From JBGANR01 sp044222225 (GTDB taxonomy: Bacteria > Actinomycetota > Actinomycetes > Mycobacteriales > Mycobacteriaceae): a stretch of DNA of 47,969 bases. The stretch lies in assembly GCA_044222225.1 (NCBI GenBank), contig JBGANR010000030.1:1-47969 (forward strand). Direction: 5' to 3'. Shown here piece by piece: positions 8,164 to 16,183 of the stretch (the first letter of the stretch is position 1; each line of letters opens with the position of its first letter). Both the position numbers and the translations under genes were made by a program. The notes under the pieces are model-generated. The model was not told the origin of the DNA. It made no database searches and was given only the letters and a program-made list of their open reading frames with translations.

Positions 8164-8179
8164 GTGCCGCACGCGGCAC
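8164..8179. promoter_or_regulatory. Perfect 7-bp inverted repeat upstream of the MFS_3 gene
   Basis: GTGCCGC-AC-GCGGCAC is a perfect palindrome 32 nt before the MFS start, in the divergent region shared with the gntR gene. It is a plausible operator; there is no T-tract, so a terminator is unlikely. Confidence 0.4.
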
Positions 8180-8211
8180 CTGCCACGTGCACCGAAACCA
8201 AGGAATCGCCC

Positions 8212-9906
8212 ATGTCAAGCACGTCCACGACGCCGTCACCACGGCCGGACTCCGCCCTGGCGCCGCTGCGCCGGCGCGCCTTCTTCTGGTTATGGGTGGC
8301 GGTCGTCGTCTCCAGCATCGGAGCCTGGGGGCAGACGGTCGGCGCCCAGTGGCTGTTCATCAACGACCCCAACGCCGCGACGATCGTCCCGCTCGTGCAG
8401 GCGGCCAGCACGCTGCCGGTCATGATCCTGGCGCTGCCCGCCGGCGTTCTGGCCGACGTCTTCGACCGGCGCTGGCTCATGTTCGGCGTCCAGGTCTATT
8501 TCGTCGTGGTATCCGTGCTGCTCACGATCCTGACGGCGCTCGGCCACATGCCCGCCAGCCTGCTGCTGGCGTTCACGTTCGCCATCGGCGCCGGCGTCGC
8601 GATGCTGCAGCCCGCGTGGCAGGCGCTCATCAGCGAGCTCGTGCCGCGCCGCGAGCTGGTGGCCGCCAACCAGCTCAACATGGTCAGCGTCAATCTCTCC
8701 CGCGCCGCGGGCCCGGCACTCGCCGGCGTCATGATCGCCCTCTGGGACGTGCCGTCGGTGTTCGCGTTCAACGCCGTCGCCGGCCTGTTCCTCGCCGTCG
8801 TGCTGCTCGCCTGGCGTCGCGGACGCGTGTCCCACGGTGAGCGGGAGCCGTTCCTGCCCGCGTTGCGCGCGGGCGGCCGGTACGTCAAGAACGAGCCGGT
8901 GATGCGCCGGATCCTCGTGCGGCTGGCGACGTTCATGGCCCCGGCCTGCGCCGTGTGGGCGCTGCTGCCGCTCATCGCCAGCCAGAACCTCGGGCTCGGC
9001 GCGGACGGCTACGGCGTCCTGTTCGGCTCGCTCGGGGTCGGCGCCGTCGTGGCGTCCTTCGGCCTCAAGTTCATGAAGCGGTTCCTGTCCTCCAACGGGG
9101 TCCTGACGTTCGCGAGCCTGCTGTACGCCGCGACCCTCGCCACGCTGGCCGTCGTGCCGACCATCTGGCTGGCGGCGCCGACGCTCGTGGTCTGCGGCTT
9201 CGCGTGGGCGGCCGCGGCGACGGCGATCATCTCCGAGCTGCAGCTCTTCCTGCCCGGCTGGGTCCGCGCCCGGGCGCTGTCGGTCTACATCATGGTGTTC
9301 CTGGGGACGCAGTCGATCGCGTCGCCGCTGTGGGGCCTGGCGACCCAGCACCTCGGGCTGACCGAGGCGGTGCTGCTGGCCGCGGCGCTCGTCGTCATCG
9401 GCACGCTGGGCACGTATTTCCTCCGCGTCCCCGACGCCGAGGGCATCGACGTCTCGGCCACCGAGCACTGGGGCGAGCCGGACCTGGCCTTCGACCCGCC
9501 GCCGACGTCCGGCCCGGTGGTCGTCTCGATCTCGTACGAGGTGCCCGAGGAGAACGAGGAGCCGTTCCTCGTCGCCGTCGGCCGGCTGCGCGTCTCCCGG
9601 ACGCGCAGCGGCGCGACCCGCTGGGAGCTCTACCGCGTCGGCGAGGCGCCGAACCTCTATCTCGAGCAGTTCGAGATCCGCACCTGGCAGGAGCACCTGC
9701 TGCAGCACGAGGGACGGCTCACCGCCGAGGACAAGGAGCTGGAGGACGCGGTGTTCGACCTCGTCTACGGCACCCCGCGCACGCAGCACCTCTTCCCGCC
9801 GGACGTCGCGCACGGGCTGCCCGCCCGGTGGCACCCGGCGATGATCCTCAACCGGCTCGACCGGATCAAGCAGAACGTCACGCACGCCCGCAACAACCGC
9901 TGGTAG
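8212..9906 (+). CDS. MFS_3 (EntS-like) transporter with C-terminal soluble domain
   Basis: A 564-aa member of the MFS_3 'transmembrane secretion effector' group, related to the enterobactin exporter EntS. About ten to twelve hydrophobic helices span residues 20-405, beginning with FFWLWVAVVVSSIGAWGQTV. A roughly 130-residue soluble C-terminal domain (VVVSISYEVPEENEEPFLVA, YRVGEAPNLYLEQFEIRTWQ) resembles the antibiotic-monooxygenase-like tail typical of long MFS_3 proteins. The ATG at 8212 has AAGGAA 8 nt upstream. It diverges from gntR, so it may be under that regulator. Export of a pathway intermediate or siderophore-type molecule is possible; the substrate is unknown. Confidence 0.9.
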   Translation: MSSTSTTPSPRPDSALAPLRRRAFFWLWVAVVVSSIGAWGQTVGAQWLFINDPNAATIVPLVQAASTLPVMILALPAGVLADVFDRRWLMFGVQVYFVVVSVLLTILTALGHMPASLLLAFTFAIGAGVAMLQPAWQALISELVPRRELVAANQLNMVSVNLSRAAGPALAGVMIALWDVPSVFAFNAVAGLFLAVVLLAWRRGRVSHGEREPFLPALRAGGRYVKNEPVMRRILVRLATFMAPACAVWALLPLIASQNLGLGADGYGVLFGSLGVGAVVASFGLKFMKRFLSSNGVLTFASLLYAATLATLAVVPTIWLAAPTLVVCGFAWAAAATAIISELQLFLPGWVRARALSVYIMVFLGTQSIASPLWGLATQHLGLTEAVLLAAALVVIGTLGTYFLRVPDAEGIDVSATEHWGEPDLAFDPPPTSGPVVVSISYEVPEENEEPFLVAVGRLRVSRTRSGATRWELYRVGEAPNLYLEQFEIRTWQEHLLQHEGRLTAEDKELEDAVFDLVYGTPRTQHLFPPDVAHGLPARWHPAMILNRLDRIKQNVTHARNNRW

Positions 9907-9942
9907 CGCGTCGCACCATCACTCATCCGTCGTTCCCGTGCT

Positions 9943-9958
9943 GAAAGTGCAAAGTATT
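9943..9958 (+). promoter_or_regulatory. Candidate operator GAAAGTGCAAAGTATT
   Basis: A 16-nt motif upstream of the MHS transporter promoter. It recurs with 15 of 16 bases identical on the other strand at 14658-14673, just upstream of the second SDR gene of the same island. The shared position near promoters suggests one regulator binds both; which regulator is unknown. Confidence 0.55.
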
Positions 9959-9959
9959 C

Positions 9960-9979
9960 GACTTAATGTTGACTCAATG
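9960..9979 (+). promoter_or_regulatory. Tandem 9-bp direct repeat GACTYAATG over the -35 region
   Basis: GACTTAATG (9960-9968) and GACTCAATG (9971-9979) are spaced with an 11-nt period, about one helical turn. They overlap a TTGACT -35-like hexamer at 9969-9974, as expected for a site bound by a dimer on one DNA face. Confidence 0.4.
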
Positions 9980-9995
9980 ATGTGTGGTGGATAAT
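9969..9995 (+). promoter_or_regulatory. Putative promoter of the MHS transporter operon
   Basis: TTGACT (9969-9974) and GATAAT (9990-9995) with a 15-nt spacer. The sequence is A+T-rich against the local background. Transcription starting near 10002 would give a leader of about 130 nt before the ATG at 10135. Confidence 0.45.
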
Positions 9996-10134
9996 ACTGG
10001 CGCAAGGATGCGACGTGGCTCACTCTCTCGGCCGGCGCCGCGTCTCCCGACACCCATCGACCCGGCCCGGCCCGCTCTCCCGCCGTCTCCCCGGACGGCG
10101 CGGGCCACCGGATCCGTACTCGAAACGGACACCC

Positions 10135-11460
10135 ATGGCCACAGCAACCAGCTCCGCCGGCTCCGGAGTCTCGCCCCGCAAGGTCGCCATCGCGAGCTTC
10201 GTGGGAACGATGATCGAGACCTACGACTTCATCATCTACGGCACCGCCGCAGCCCTCGTGTTCCCGAAGGTGCTGTTCCCGGCACTCGGCCCGTCGACGG
10301 CGTCCGTGCTCTCCATCGCCACCTTCGGCGTCGCCTTCGTCGCCCGCCCCATCGGCAGCATCATCTTCGGCCACTTCGGCGACCGGCTCGGCCGCAAGAA
10401 GACGCTCGTCATCACCCTCGGCGGCATGGGCGCAGCCACCGTCCTCATCGGCCTCGTCCCGACGGCCACTCAGATCGGCATCGCGGCGCCGATCTTCGTC
10501 GTCATCATGCGGATCATCCAAGGTCTCGCCCAAGGCGGCGAATGGGCCGGCGCGACGCTCTTCGCCACCGAGCACGCGCCCGCCGACAAGCGCGGCAAGT
10601 GGTCGATCGCCCCGATGATCGGCGGCAGCATGGCGCTCACCCTCGCCAATGCGACGTTCCTCCTCACCGGATTCGGGATGAGCAACGAGGCGTTCCTCAG
10701 CTGGGGCTGGCGGATCCCGTTCGTCGGCAGCATCTTCCTGCTCGCCGTCGGCCTGTGGATCCGGGTGAGCATCGAGGAGACGCCCGTCTTCAAGAACGAG
10801 ATGAAGAGCACCGGCGGCGCGAAGATCCCCTTCGCCGAGGTCATCAAGGACCAGCCGCTCGACATCCTGCGCGGCGCGGGCGTCGGCCTCACGACCTTCT
10901 CGTTCACCTACGTCACCGGCACGTACATGATGACGTTCGGAACCGAGAACCTCGGCCTCACCCGCACCGCCGTCCTGTCCGTCGGCGTCGTCAGCGGTCT
11001 GGTGCTGACGCTCGGCATCATCTTGACGTCGTCGCTCTCCGACAAGTTCGGCCGCCGGCCGATCCTCCTGGTCTCCAGCGCCGCGGGCGTCGCGATCTCA
11101 CTCGTCGCGTTCCCCATCCTCGAGACGAAGACGACGATCGCGTTCGGGCTCGTGCTGTGGACGATGATGTTCATCAACGGCACCAACTACGGCCCGCTCG
11201 GCACCTTCCTGCCCGAGCTGTTCCAGACCCGCTACCGCTACACGGGCGCCGGCCTCTGCTACAACCTCGGCACCCTCGTCGGCGGCGGCGTCGCACCGCT
11301 CATCGCGCCGCTCGTCGTCGACAACTTCGGCTCGTTCGCCTACGGCTGCTTCCTCGCCGGACTGTCCGTCATCGCCTTCATCTGCGCGTTCACCTCGCGC
11401 GAGACCAAGGGCGTCGACATGACGGCCGCCCGGCCGACGGCCGCCACCGCCGCGGCCTGA
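10135..11460 (+). CDS. MFS transporter, metabolite:H+ symporter (MHS) family
   Basis: Proton-coupled importer of 441 aa with about 12 membrane helices. MHS signatures are clear: IETYDFIIYGTAAALVFPK after the first helix start, RPIGSIIFGHFGDRLGRKKT in loop 2-3, and IIQGLAQGGEWAGA in helix 5. Relatives carry shikimate, citrate, alpha-ketoglutarate, proline/betaine or dicarboxylates, so uptake of the acid degraded by the island is a sensible inference. The ATG at 10135 was chosen because residues preceding it in frame (from 9982) lack membrane character and the family start fits here; no strong Shine-Dalgarno sequence is visible. A 126-nt gap separates it from the MaoC gene. Confidence 0.94.
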   Translation: MATATSSAGSGVSPRKVAIASFVGTMIETYDFIIYGTAAALVFPKVLFPALGPSTASVLSIATFGVAFVARPIGSIIFGHFGDRLGRKKTLVITLGGMGAATVLIGLVPTATQIGIAAPIFVVIMRIIQGLAQGGEWAGATLFATEHAPADKRGKWSIAPMIGGSMALTLANATFLLTGFGMSNEAFLSWGWRIPFVGSIFLLAVGLWIRVSIEETPVFKNEMKSTGGAKIPFAEVIKDQPLDILRGAGVGLTTFSFTYVTGTYMMTFGTENLGLTRTAVLSVGVVSGLVLTLGIILTSSLSDKFGRRPILLVSSAAGVAISLVAFPILETKTTIAFGLVLWTMMFINGTNYGPLGTFLPELFQTRYRYTGAGLCYNLGTLVGGGVAPLIAPLVVDNFGSFAYGCFLAGLSVIAFICAFTSRETKGVDMTAARPTAATAAA

Positions 11461-11542
11461 CCCAGACGGCGCCGGGCGCGGGCACGCCCCTGCTTCGACC
11501 GCCCGCGTCCGGCGCTCCCATGCTCGCCCTCTGCCACCACCA

Positions 11543-11562
11543 CCTCGCGGTCCGCCGCGAGG
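11543..11562 (+). promoter_or_regulatory. Hairpin in the leader of the MaoC gene
   Basis: CCTCGCGG-TCCG-CCGCGAGG is a perfect 8-bp stem with a 4-nt loop between the MHS gene and the MaoC gene. With no U-tract it may be an mRNA processing or stabilising structure. The rest of the 126-nt gap shows nothing else. Confidence 0.35.
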
Positions 11563-11586
11563 GCATCGACGATCGAGAGGAACACC

Positions 11587-12045
11587 ATGCCCGGCATGTA
11601 CTTCGAGGAGTTCGAGCCCGGAAGCGTCATCGAGCACGCGACCCGGCGCACCGTCACCGAGGCCGACAACATGCTGTTCTGCTCGATGACCCTGAACCTG
11701 GCGCCGCTGCACATCGACGCCGAGTACGCGAAGACCACGATCTACGGCGAACGGCTGGTCAACAGCCTGTTCATCCTCGGCCTCATCACCGGCATCACCG
11801 TGCCGGACACCACCCAGGGCACGACGCTCGGCAACCTCGGCTTCGAGCAGGTCACCTTCCCCAAGCCCGTGTTCCACGGCGACACCATCGGTGTCCGGAC
11901 GGAGATCGTGAGCAAGCGCGAGTCCAAGAGCCGCGCCGATTCCGGGATCGTGCACTTCCGCCACTACGGCGTCAACCAGCGCGGCGAGATCGTCTGCGAC
12001 TGCCGACGCGCCGGCCTGATGCTCAAGCGTCCGGCCGTCGAATGA
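11587..12045 (+). CDS. MaoC-family single-hotdog hydratase (mesaconyl-CoA hydratase-like)
   Basis: A 152-aa hotdog protein. The stretch TLNLAPLHIDAEYAKT (about 35-50) keeps the N-x4-H catalytic spacing (Asn37, His42) seen in MaoC proteins of the mycobacterial CitE/acyl-CoA dehydrogenase neighbourhoods and in mesaconyl-/beta-methylmalyl-CoA hydratases. YGERLVNSLFILGLITG follows as usual, and FEQVTFPKPVFHGDTI is the substrate-tunnel segment. A GAGAGGAAC purine stretch precedes the ATG. It lies downstream of the MHS importer, 17 nt before the SurE-like gene. A role in reversible hydration of a branched C5 enoyl-CoA is likely but unproved; it gives the island two hydratases. Confidence 0.88.
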   Translation: MPGMYFEEFEPGSVIEHATRRTVTEADNMLFCSMTLNLAPLHIDAEYAKTTIYGERLVNSLFILGLITGITVPDTTQGTTLGNLGFEQVTFPKPVFHGDTIGVRTEIVSKRESKSRADSGIVHFRHYGVNQRGEIVCDCRRAGLMLKRPAVE

Positions 12046-12062
12046 ATGGATAGAAGGAACCC

Positions 12063-13130
12063 ATGTCGATCATCTCCCGTCTGCGGCCGGCCGTCGCCGT
12101 CGTCGTACCGCTCCTCGTTCTCGCCGCCTGCGGAGGAGGCGGCGGGTCGAACGATCCGGCCCCGACGCCGGCGGCCGCCCAGGATCTCAAGGGCCTCAGG
12201 ATCCTGCTGACCAACGACGACTCGATCCAGGCCGCGCTGCCCAACAACTCCGACGGCCTCGGCCTGTACGAGGTGCGTCGCGCACTGTGCGCCGCCGGCG
12301 CCGAGGTCGTCGTCATCGCCCCGTGGGCGGTGCAGAGCGGCCGCGGCACCGCGGTGACCAACAGCGGCGTCCTGCACCTGGGCAGCAAGCCCCGGCCCGC
12401 CGGTTACGAGAACGACTGCGCCGGACCGACCAAGGACCTCGTCTTCGGGATGTGCGTCGACGCCGCCCCCTGCTCGGAGAAGAGCCCCGGTGCGACGCCC
12501 GGCGACACCGTGCGGTTCGCCCTGCGCGGCGGACTCAAGCAGCTCGCGGGCTGGGACAAGCCCGACCTCGTCGTCAGCGGCACCAATTCCGGCCTCAACG
12601 TGGCCAGCTCGGTCAACGACTCGGGCACGGTGGCCGCGGCCATCGCCGCCGTCGAGGACGACGTCCCGGCCATCGCCATCAGCACCGCGGGCACCTCCGC
12701 CAGGGTGTACGACGTCAAGAACTACCGGGCCACCGCCGATTGGACCGCGGCGTTCATCATGGGGCTGCGCGGCGAGAACCTGCTGAACCAACACGAATTC
12801 GCGCTCAACATCAGCTACCCCAACATCGCCGAGGGCGCCAAGGCCGAGAAGGCCGTGTGGGCGTCGGTCGGCGCCGGGATGACCGCGCACCACGGCTACG
12901 CCCGCCAGCCGGACGGCGGCTACAAGATCGAGCTCAGCGCGTGCAAGGACCTGCCCGAATGCGAGGAGACGCGCGCGGACGCCGACGCCCCGGCCGTTCA
13001 GAAGGACCGCAGGATCGCCGTCGTGCCCATCGACTGGGACCGCACCTACGGCCACCCGGTCGACGACCGGACCACACTCGACAAGGTCAAGGCGTATGTC
13101 GACGACCGCGCCCCGGCGCCGGTGAACTGA
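12063..13130 (+). CDS. SurE-like 5'/3'-nucleotidase/phosphatase lipoprotein
   Basis: A 355-aa protein with a lipoprotein signal peptide (VVPLLVLAAC, lipidation Cys23) followed by a low-complexity Gly/Pro/Ala linker and a SurE domain from about residue 43. Metal-site motifs are ILLTNDDS (Asp52, Asp53), SGRGTAVT, VSGTNSGLNVASSVNDSGTV and later ALNISYPN. SurE enzymes are divalent-metal nucleoside monophosphatases with some acid-phosphatase activity. The bacterial type is normally cytoplasmic and about 250 aa, so membrane anchoring and the Ser54 where TNDDG is usual are noteworthy. It is co-directional with, and 17 nt after, the MaoC gene; GAAGGAAC precedes the ATG. Confidence 0.88.
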   Translation: MSIISRLRPAVAVVVPLLVLAACGGGGGSNDPAPTPAAAQDLKGLRILLTNDDSIQAALPNNSDGLGLYEVRRALCAAGAEVVVIAPWAVQSGRGTAVTNSGVLHLGSKPRPAGYENDCAGPTKDLVFGMCVDAAPCSEKSPGATPGDTVRFALRGGLKQLAGWDKPDLVVSGTNSGLNVASSVNDSGTVAAAIAAVEDDVPAIAISTAGTSARVYDVKNYRATADWTAAFIMGLRGENLLNQHEFALNISYPNIAEGAKAEKAVWASVGAGMTAHHGYARQPDGGYKIELSACKDLPECEETRADADAPAVQKDRRIAVVPIDWDRTYGHPVDDRTTLDKVKAYVDDRAPAPVN

Positions 13131-13156
13131 ACGCCTTGAAGAAGGAGACCGACCAC

Positions 13157-13773
13157 ATGAACCCGATCGACGACGTGACCGGCGCCCATCGCGGTCCCTA
13201 CGTGCTCGTCCACGGCGCCTGGCTGTCCGGCGGGATGTACGACGAGGTCGCCGCAGTCCTGCGCGCGGCCGGATTCACCGTCCACACCCCGACGCTCGCC
13301 GGCAACCGGCCGAGGGAGCGGTCCGGCGGCTCGTCTACTACAACGCCTTCGTCCCGCGCGACGGCCAGAGCCTCATGGACCTCAACCCGCCGTCGTTCAA
13401 CGGGCTGTTCGACGAGGTCCGTCTCCCGGACGGCGGCCTCGTCCTGCCCTTCGAGATCTGGCGCGAGGCGCTGATGAACGACGCCGACGCCGCGCTCGCC
13501 CGCACGACGTACGAGACGCTGAACAATCAGCCGTTCAACGCGATGGCCGAGAAGATCTCGCTGAGCCGCGACCCGGCCGAGTTCCCGTTCGGCAGGTCGT
13601 ACATCCACTGCGTCGACGACGCGTCCTACCCGGTGAGCCTCGGCGGTTTCCATCCGGGGTTCTCCGAGCGGCTCGGCCTGTTCCGCTATCTGTCCATGCC
13701 CGGCGGGCACCAGGTGAACTTCACGAATCCGCGCCTGCTCGCCCAGCGGATCGTCGAAGCCGGACGGGACTGA
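13157..13773 (+). pseudogene. Alpha/beta hydrolase gene lacking its central part (deletion plus frameshift)
   Basis: The ATG at 13157 is preceded by GAAGGAG. The first frame reads YVLVHGAWLSGGMYDEVAAV and TPTLAGNRP, a typical esterase N-terminus with oxyanion-hole HG. Near 13310 the family-like reading continues in another frame as AVRRLVYYNAFVPRDGQSLM and runs to 13773 with the catalytic His region MPGGHQVNF. The segment normally between GNRP and RLVY, about 35-45 residues carrying the GHSYGG nucleophile elbow, is absent. As written the gene cannot make an active enzyme. It follows the SurE-like gene by 26 nt. Because an assembly gap lies only 70 nt downstream, a misassembly is a serious alternative to true decay. 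Confidence 0.8.
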
Positions 13774-13812
13774 GCCACCGATCGGCCGCGGGTCGGCGCG
13801 GCGGAAGAGCGG

Positions 13813-13840
13813 CCTGACCTGCCTTTCGGGGCGGGTCAGG
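13813..13840. terminator. Hairpin between convergent genes, at the edge of the gap
   Basis: CCTGACC-T-GCC pairs with GGC-G-GGTCAGG in an 11-bp stem (one G-U pair) with a short loop. It lies after the hydrolase stop and before the convergent SDR gene, consistent with a bidirectional terminator. Its downstream side meets the run of Ns. Confidence 0.6.
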
Positions 13841-13843
13841 TCG

Positions 13844-13853
13844 NNNNNNNNNN
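13844..13853. other. Assembly gap (10 N)
   Basis: Ten N characters between two copies of GTCG. The gap swallows the last codons of the SDR gene on the minus strand. Its true size is unknown. Confidence 0.98.
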
Positions 13854-14635
13854 GTCGTCGCCGTTCCACCGTCTACCGGCAGCACCGCGCCCGTCACATA
13901 GGAGCCGGCGCGCGACGACAGATAGATCGCCGCACCGGCCATGTCCGTCGGCTCGACGAAGCGCTTGAGCGGCACCGGCTCCAGCATCGCGTCGGCACCC
14001 CGGCGTTCGAGCGTGCCCTGCAGCATCTTGCTGGGAAACATGCCGGGCGCGATGACGTTGACGGTGATCGAATCCCCGGCCAGCTGCGCGGCGAGGTGCT
14101 TGCTCAGCTGATGCACCGCGGCCTTCGACGCCGAGTACGCGTACGTCTCGTGGTGCGGGATGTGCAGGGCGTCGATCGATCCGATGGTGATGATCCGCGC
14201 CGGCCGCTCCGGCGACGCGGCCGCGCGGATGAGCGGCAGCAGCGCCTGGACCAGGAAGAACGAGCCCTTGACGTTGAGATCGAAGACCTTGTCCCAGCCC
14301 GATTCCGGATACTCGGCCAGCGCCGCCGCCCACAGCGCGCCCGCGTTGTTGACGAGCACGTCGAGCCGCTCCTCGCGCTCGCTCAGCGCCGCGGCGAGGG
14401 TCCGGCAGCCGTCGACGGTGCCGAGGTCGCCGGGCAGCGGCCGGCAGGTGCCGTACGCGGCGAGCTCGCTCGCGGTCTCCTCGCACGCCTGCGCCTTACG
14501 CGAGCAGATGTAGACGGTCGCGCCGGCGCGGACGAAGCCCTCGGCGATCGCGCGCCCGATCCCCCGGCTGCCACCGGTGACGAGAACGACCTTCCCCACC
14601 ACTCCGAACAGGTCGTCCCACACGTTGTCGGCCAT
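13854..14635 (-). CDS. SDR-family oxidoreductase, 3' end in the gap
   Basis: Short-chain dehydrogenase, about 260 aa visible and complete apart from the last few codons, which fall in the Ns. Motifs are VTGGSRGIG near residue 20, CSRK after beta-2 (Arg favours NADP), VNNAG, Ser in ITIGSIDA, YSASK and VIAPGMFPSKM; LPVDGG near the end marks the usual C-terminus. The ATG at 14635 is preceded by GAGGAG with suitable spacing; a GTG one codon upstream is possible. It is leftward and separated from its neighbours by its own promoter region, which carries the motif shared with the MHS transporter promoter. That ties it to the catabolic island. Confidence 0.9.
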
Positions 14636-14657
14636 CACATCTCCTCACTCCACGCTT

Positions 14658-14673
14658 AATACATTGCACTTTC
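14658..14673 (-). promoter_or_regulatory. Candidate operator GAAAGTGCAATGTATT
   Basis: Second copy of the 16-nt motif found at 9943-9958, here on the minus strand 22 nt before the SDR start. It differs at one base. The location is right for repressor or activator control of the SDR gene. Confidence 0.55.
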
Positions 14674-14718
14674 CATGAGGATAGACCGGCGCCGACGAAT
14701 TCTGAACGGGTCCACTCC

Positions 14719-14735
14719 TCGACTCGTCGAGTCGA
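14719..14735. promoter_or_regulatory. 17-nt palindrome TCGACTCG-T-CGAGTCGA
   Basis: A perfect dyad with 8-bp arms between the SDR gene (transcribed away) and the 3' end of the leftward MFS gene. It may terminate MFS transcription or act as an upstream operator for the SDR; no T-tract is visible. Confidence 0.4.
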
Positions 14736-14776
14736 CGACACGATGACCTGACGACCCGGTGAACCAGCCGACGTCC

Positions 14777-15979
14777 TTACCGACGCCCCGCCGCCTGCGA
14801 GACCCCGAGCGCCGCCAGCGCGACCACGGCGAGCGCCGCGCAGAGCACGAACACACCCCGGTAGCCGCCGAAAAGCGCCGGTCCGAGGGCGATGAGCCCA
14901 CCCGACACCACCGAGCCGACCGACCGTGTGTTGGAGAACAGGCCCGACGCCAGTCCGGGCTTCGGGATGATCTCCTGGAAGTACGTCAGCCCGATCCCCG
15001 CGACGACCGCGAAGAACACCGCGTTGAGCACCTGCGCCGCCAACAGCACGACGACACCCGACGCCGCCGCCATGATCGCGTAGTAGCCGCCGCCGACGAC
15101 GCAGCCGACGGCGAGGATCCGCAGCGACGAGAACCGTCGGGAGAGCCGTCCGACCAGCAGCAATGCCGGGATCTCGATCGCCGCGCTGACGCCGAGCGCC
15201 ACACCGGACCAGGCGATCGGCAACCCGAGCGACTCGGTGGTGAACAGCGCCATCACCGAGACCGCCGCCGCGTTGGACGCCTGCAGCGCGGTGAACGAGA
15301 CGAGCACGAAGGCCAGCGCGACCTTGCCGATCCCACCCGACTCCGGCACCGGCACCTCATCGGCGTCCTCAGTCGCCTCGGCTCGCCGCACCGACGCGCG
15401 CATCGTCAAGGTCACGCCGAGCCCGAGCACGGCGATCACGCCGACCGTCACGAGCAGCCCCGACGCGCCGAACGCACCGAGCACGAACGTCGCGGCGGGC
15501 GGGCCGGCGATCCACGCGAAGGACATCAGCGCGCGGATCCGCATCATCGATTCGACCGACGCGCCCGAGGCGTGGATGTGCGCGTACAGCAGCGTCACCC
15601 CCACGCACGACGGGCCGCCGACCACCACGAGCACCGCGACCGAGACCGGCAACGACGGCGCGAGCCACAGGCCGACGAGCACCGCGATCGTCAGCAGGCC
15701 GCAGGCCGCCAGCGGGGTGAGGTAGTCGCGTCGCCGATCGGCCCAGGACGGGATGACCAGTTGGCTGACGAACGTGCTCGCGTTGAACAGCACGAGCGCC
15801 ACACCGATCTCCGCGGCGGACGCGTCGAACAGCGCCGAGAGCAGCACGGCGAGAGCCGGATTGAGAAACGCGAACTGCGACGCCCACAGCAGCGCCGCGC
15901 TCGGCACGAGCAGCGACGCCGGGCGGAATCGGCTGGTGATGGTGCACTCCATTTCACGGCCGGTCAGGATCGGCGTCAT
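14777..15979 (-). CDS. MFS transporter, sugar-efflux (SetA-like) type
   Basis: A 400-aa, 12-helix transporter. Two six-helix halves are separated by an acidic loop (EATEDADEVPVPESGG, about 205-220). Loop 2-3 reads PSWADRRRDYL and the C-terminal half has GRLSRRFSSLRIL and LTYFQEIIPKPGLASGLFSN, all reminiscent of the SetA/SotA sugar efflux family. A second ATG at 15952 (MECTITSRF) is as good a start; neither has a strong ribosome site. It diverges from the GH3 beta-glucosidase gene across 204 nt, which fits a role in sugar or oligosaccharide export. TAA stop. Confidence 0.85.
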   Translation of the reverse strand: MTPILTGREMECTITSRFRPASLLVPSAALLWASQFAFLNPALAVLLSALFDASAAEIGVALVLFNASTFVSQLVIPSWADRRRDYLTPLAACGLLTIAVLVGLWLAPSLPVSVAVLVVVGGPSCVGVTLLYAHIHASGASVESMMRIRALMSFAWIAGPPAATFVLGAFGASGLLVTVGVIAVLGLGVTLTMRASVRRAEATEDADEVPVPESGGIGKVALAFVLVSFTALQASNAAAVSVMALFTTESLGLPIAWSGVALGVSAAIEIPALLLVGRLSRRFSSLRILAVGCVVGGGYYAIMAAASGVVVLLAAQVLNAVFFAVVAGIGLTYFQEIIPKPGLASGLFSNTRSVGSVVSGGLIALGPALFGGYRGVFVLCAALAVVALAALGVSQAAGRR

Positions 15980-16183
15980 ATCGAGCGCCGCTGAGAATCA
16001 TCGCGACAATAGTCTCCTCGACGAACGCGAGAGCCTACCGATACGACGCCGCCCCGCGGCGAGCGACCGCCGTTCCCCGACTCCGGCCCGCCATGCCGCG
16101 TCCCGCCCTATGCTCAATCGGACATGCGCACCGCGGCGCCGTCTGTGCCGCGCGACTCGCCGGGCACGACGAAAGGCAGAGCG

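Noticed and set aside
3983..14673. Treating the dyad at 3983 as a third copy of the 16-nt motif at 9943 and 14658
   Set aside because: The best alignment I could make gives about 9 of 15 matches, too weak to claim the same site.
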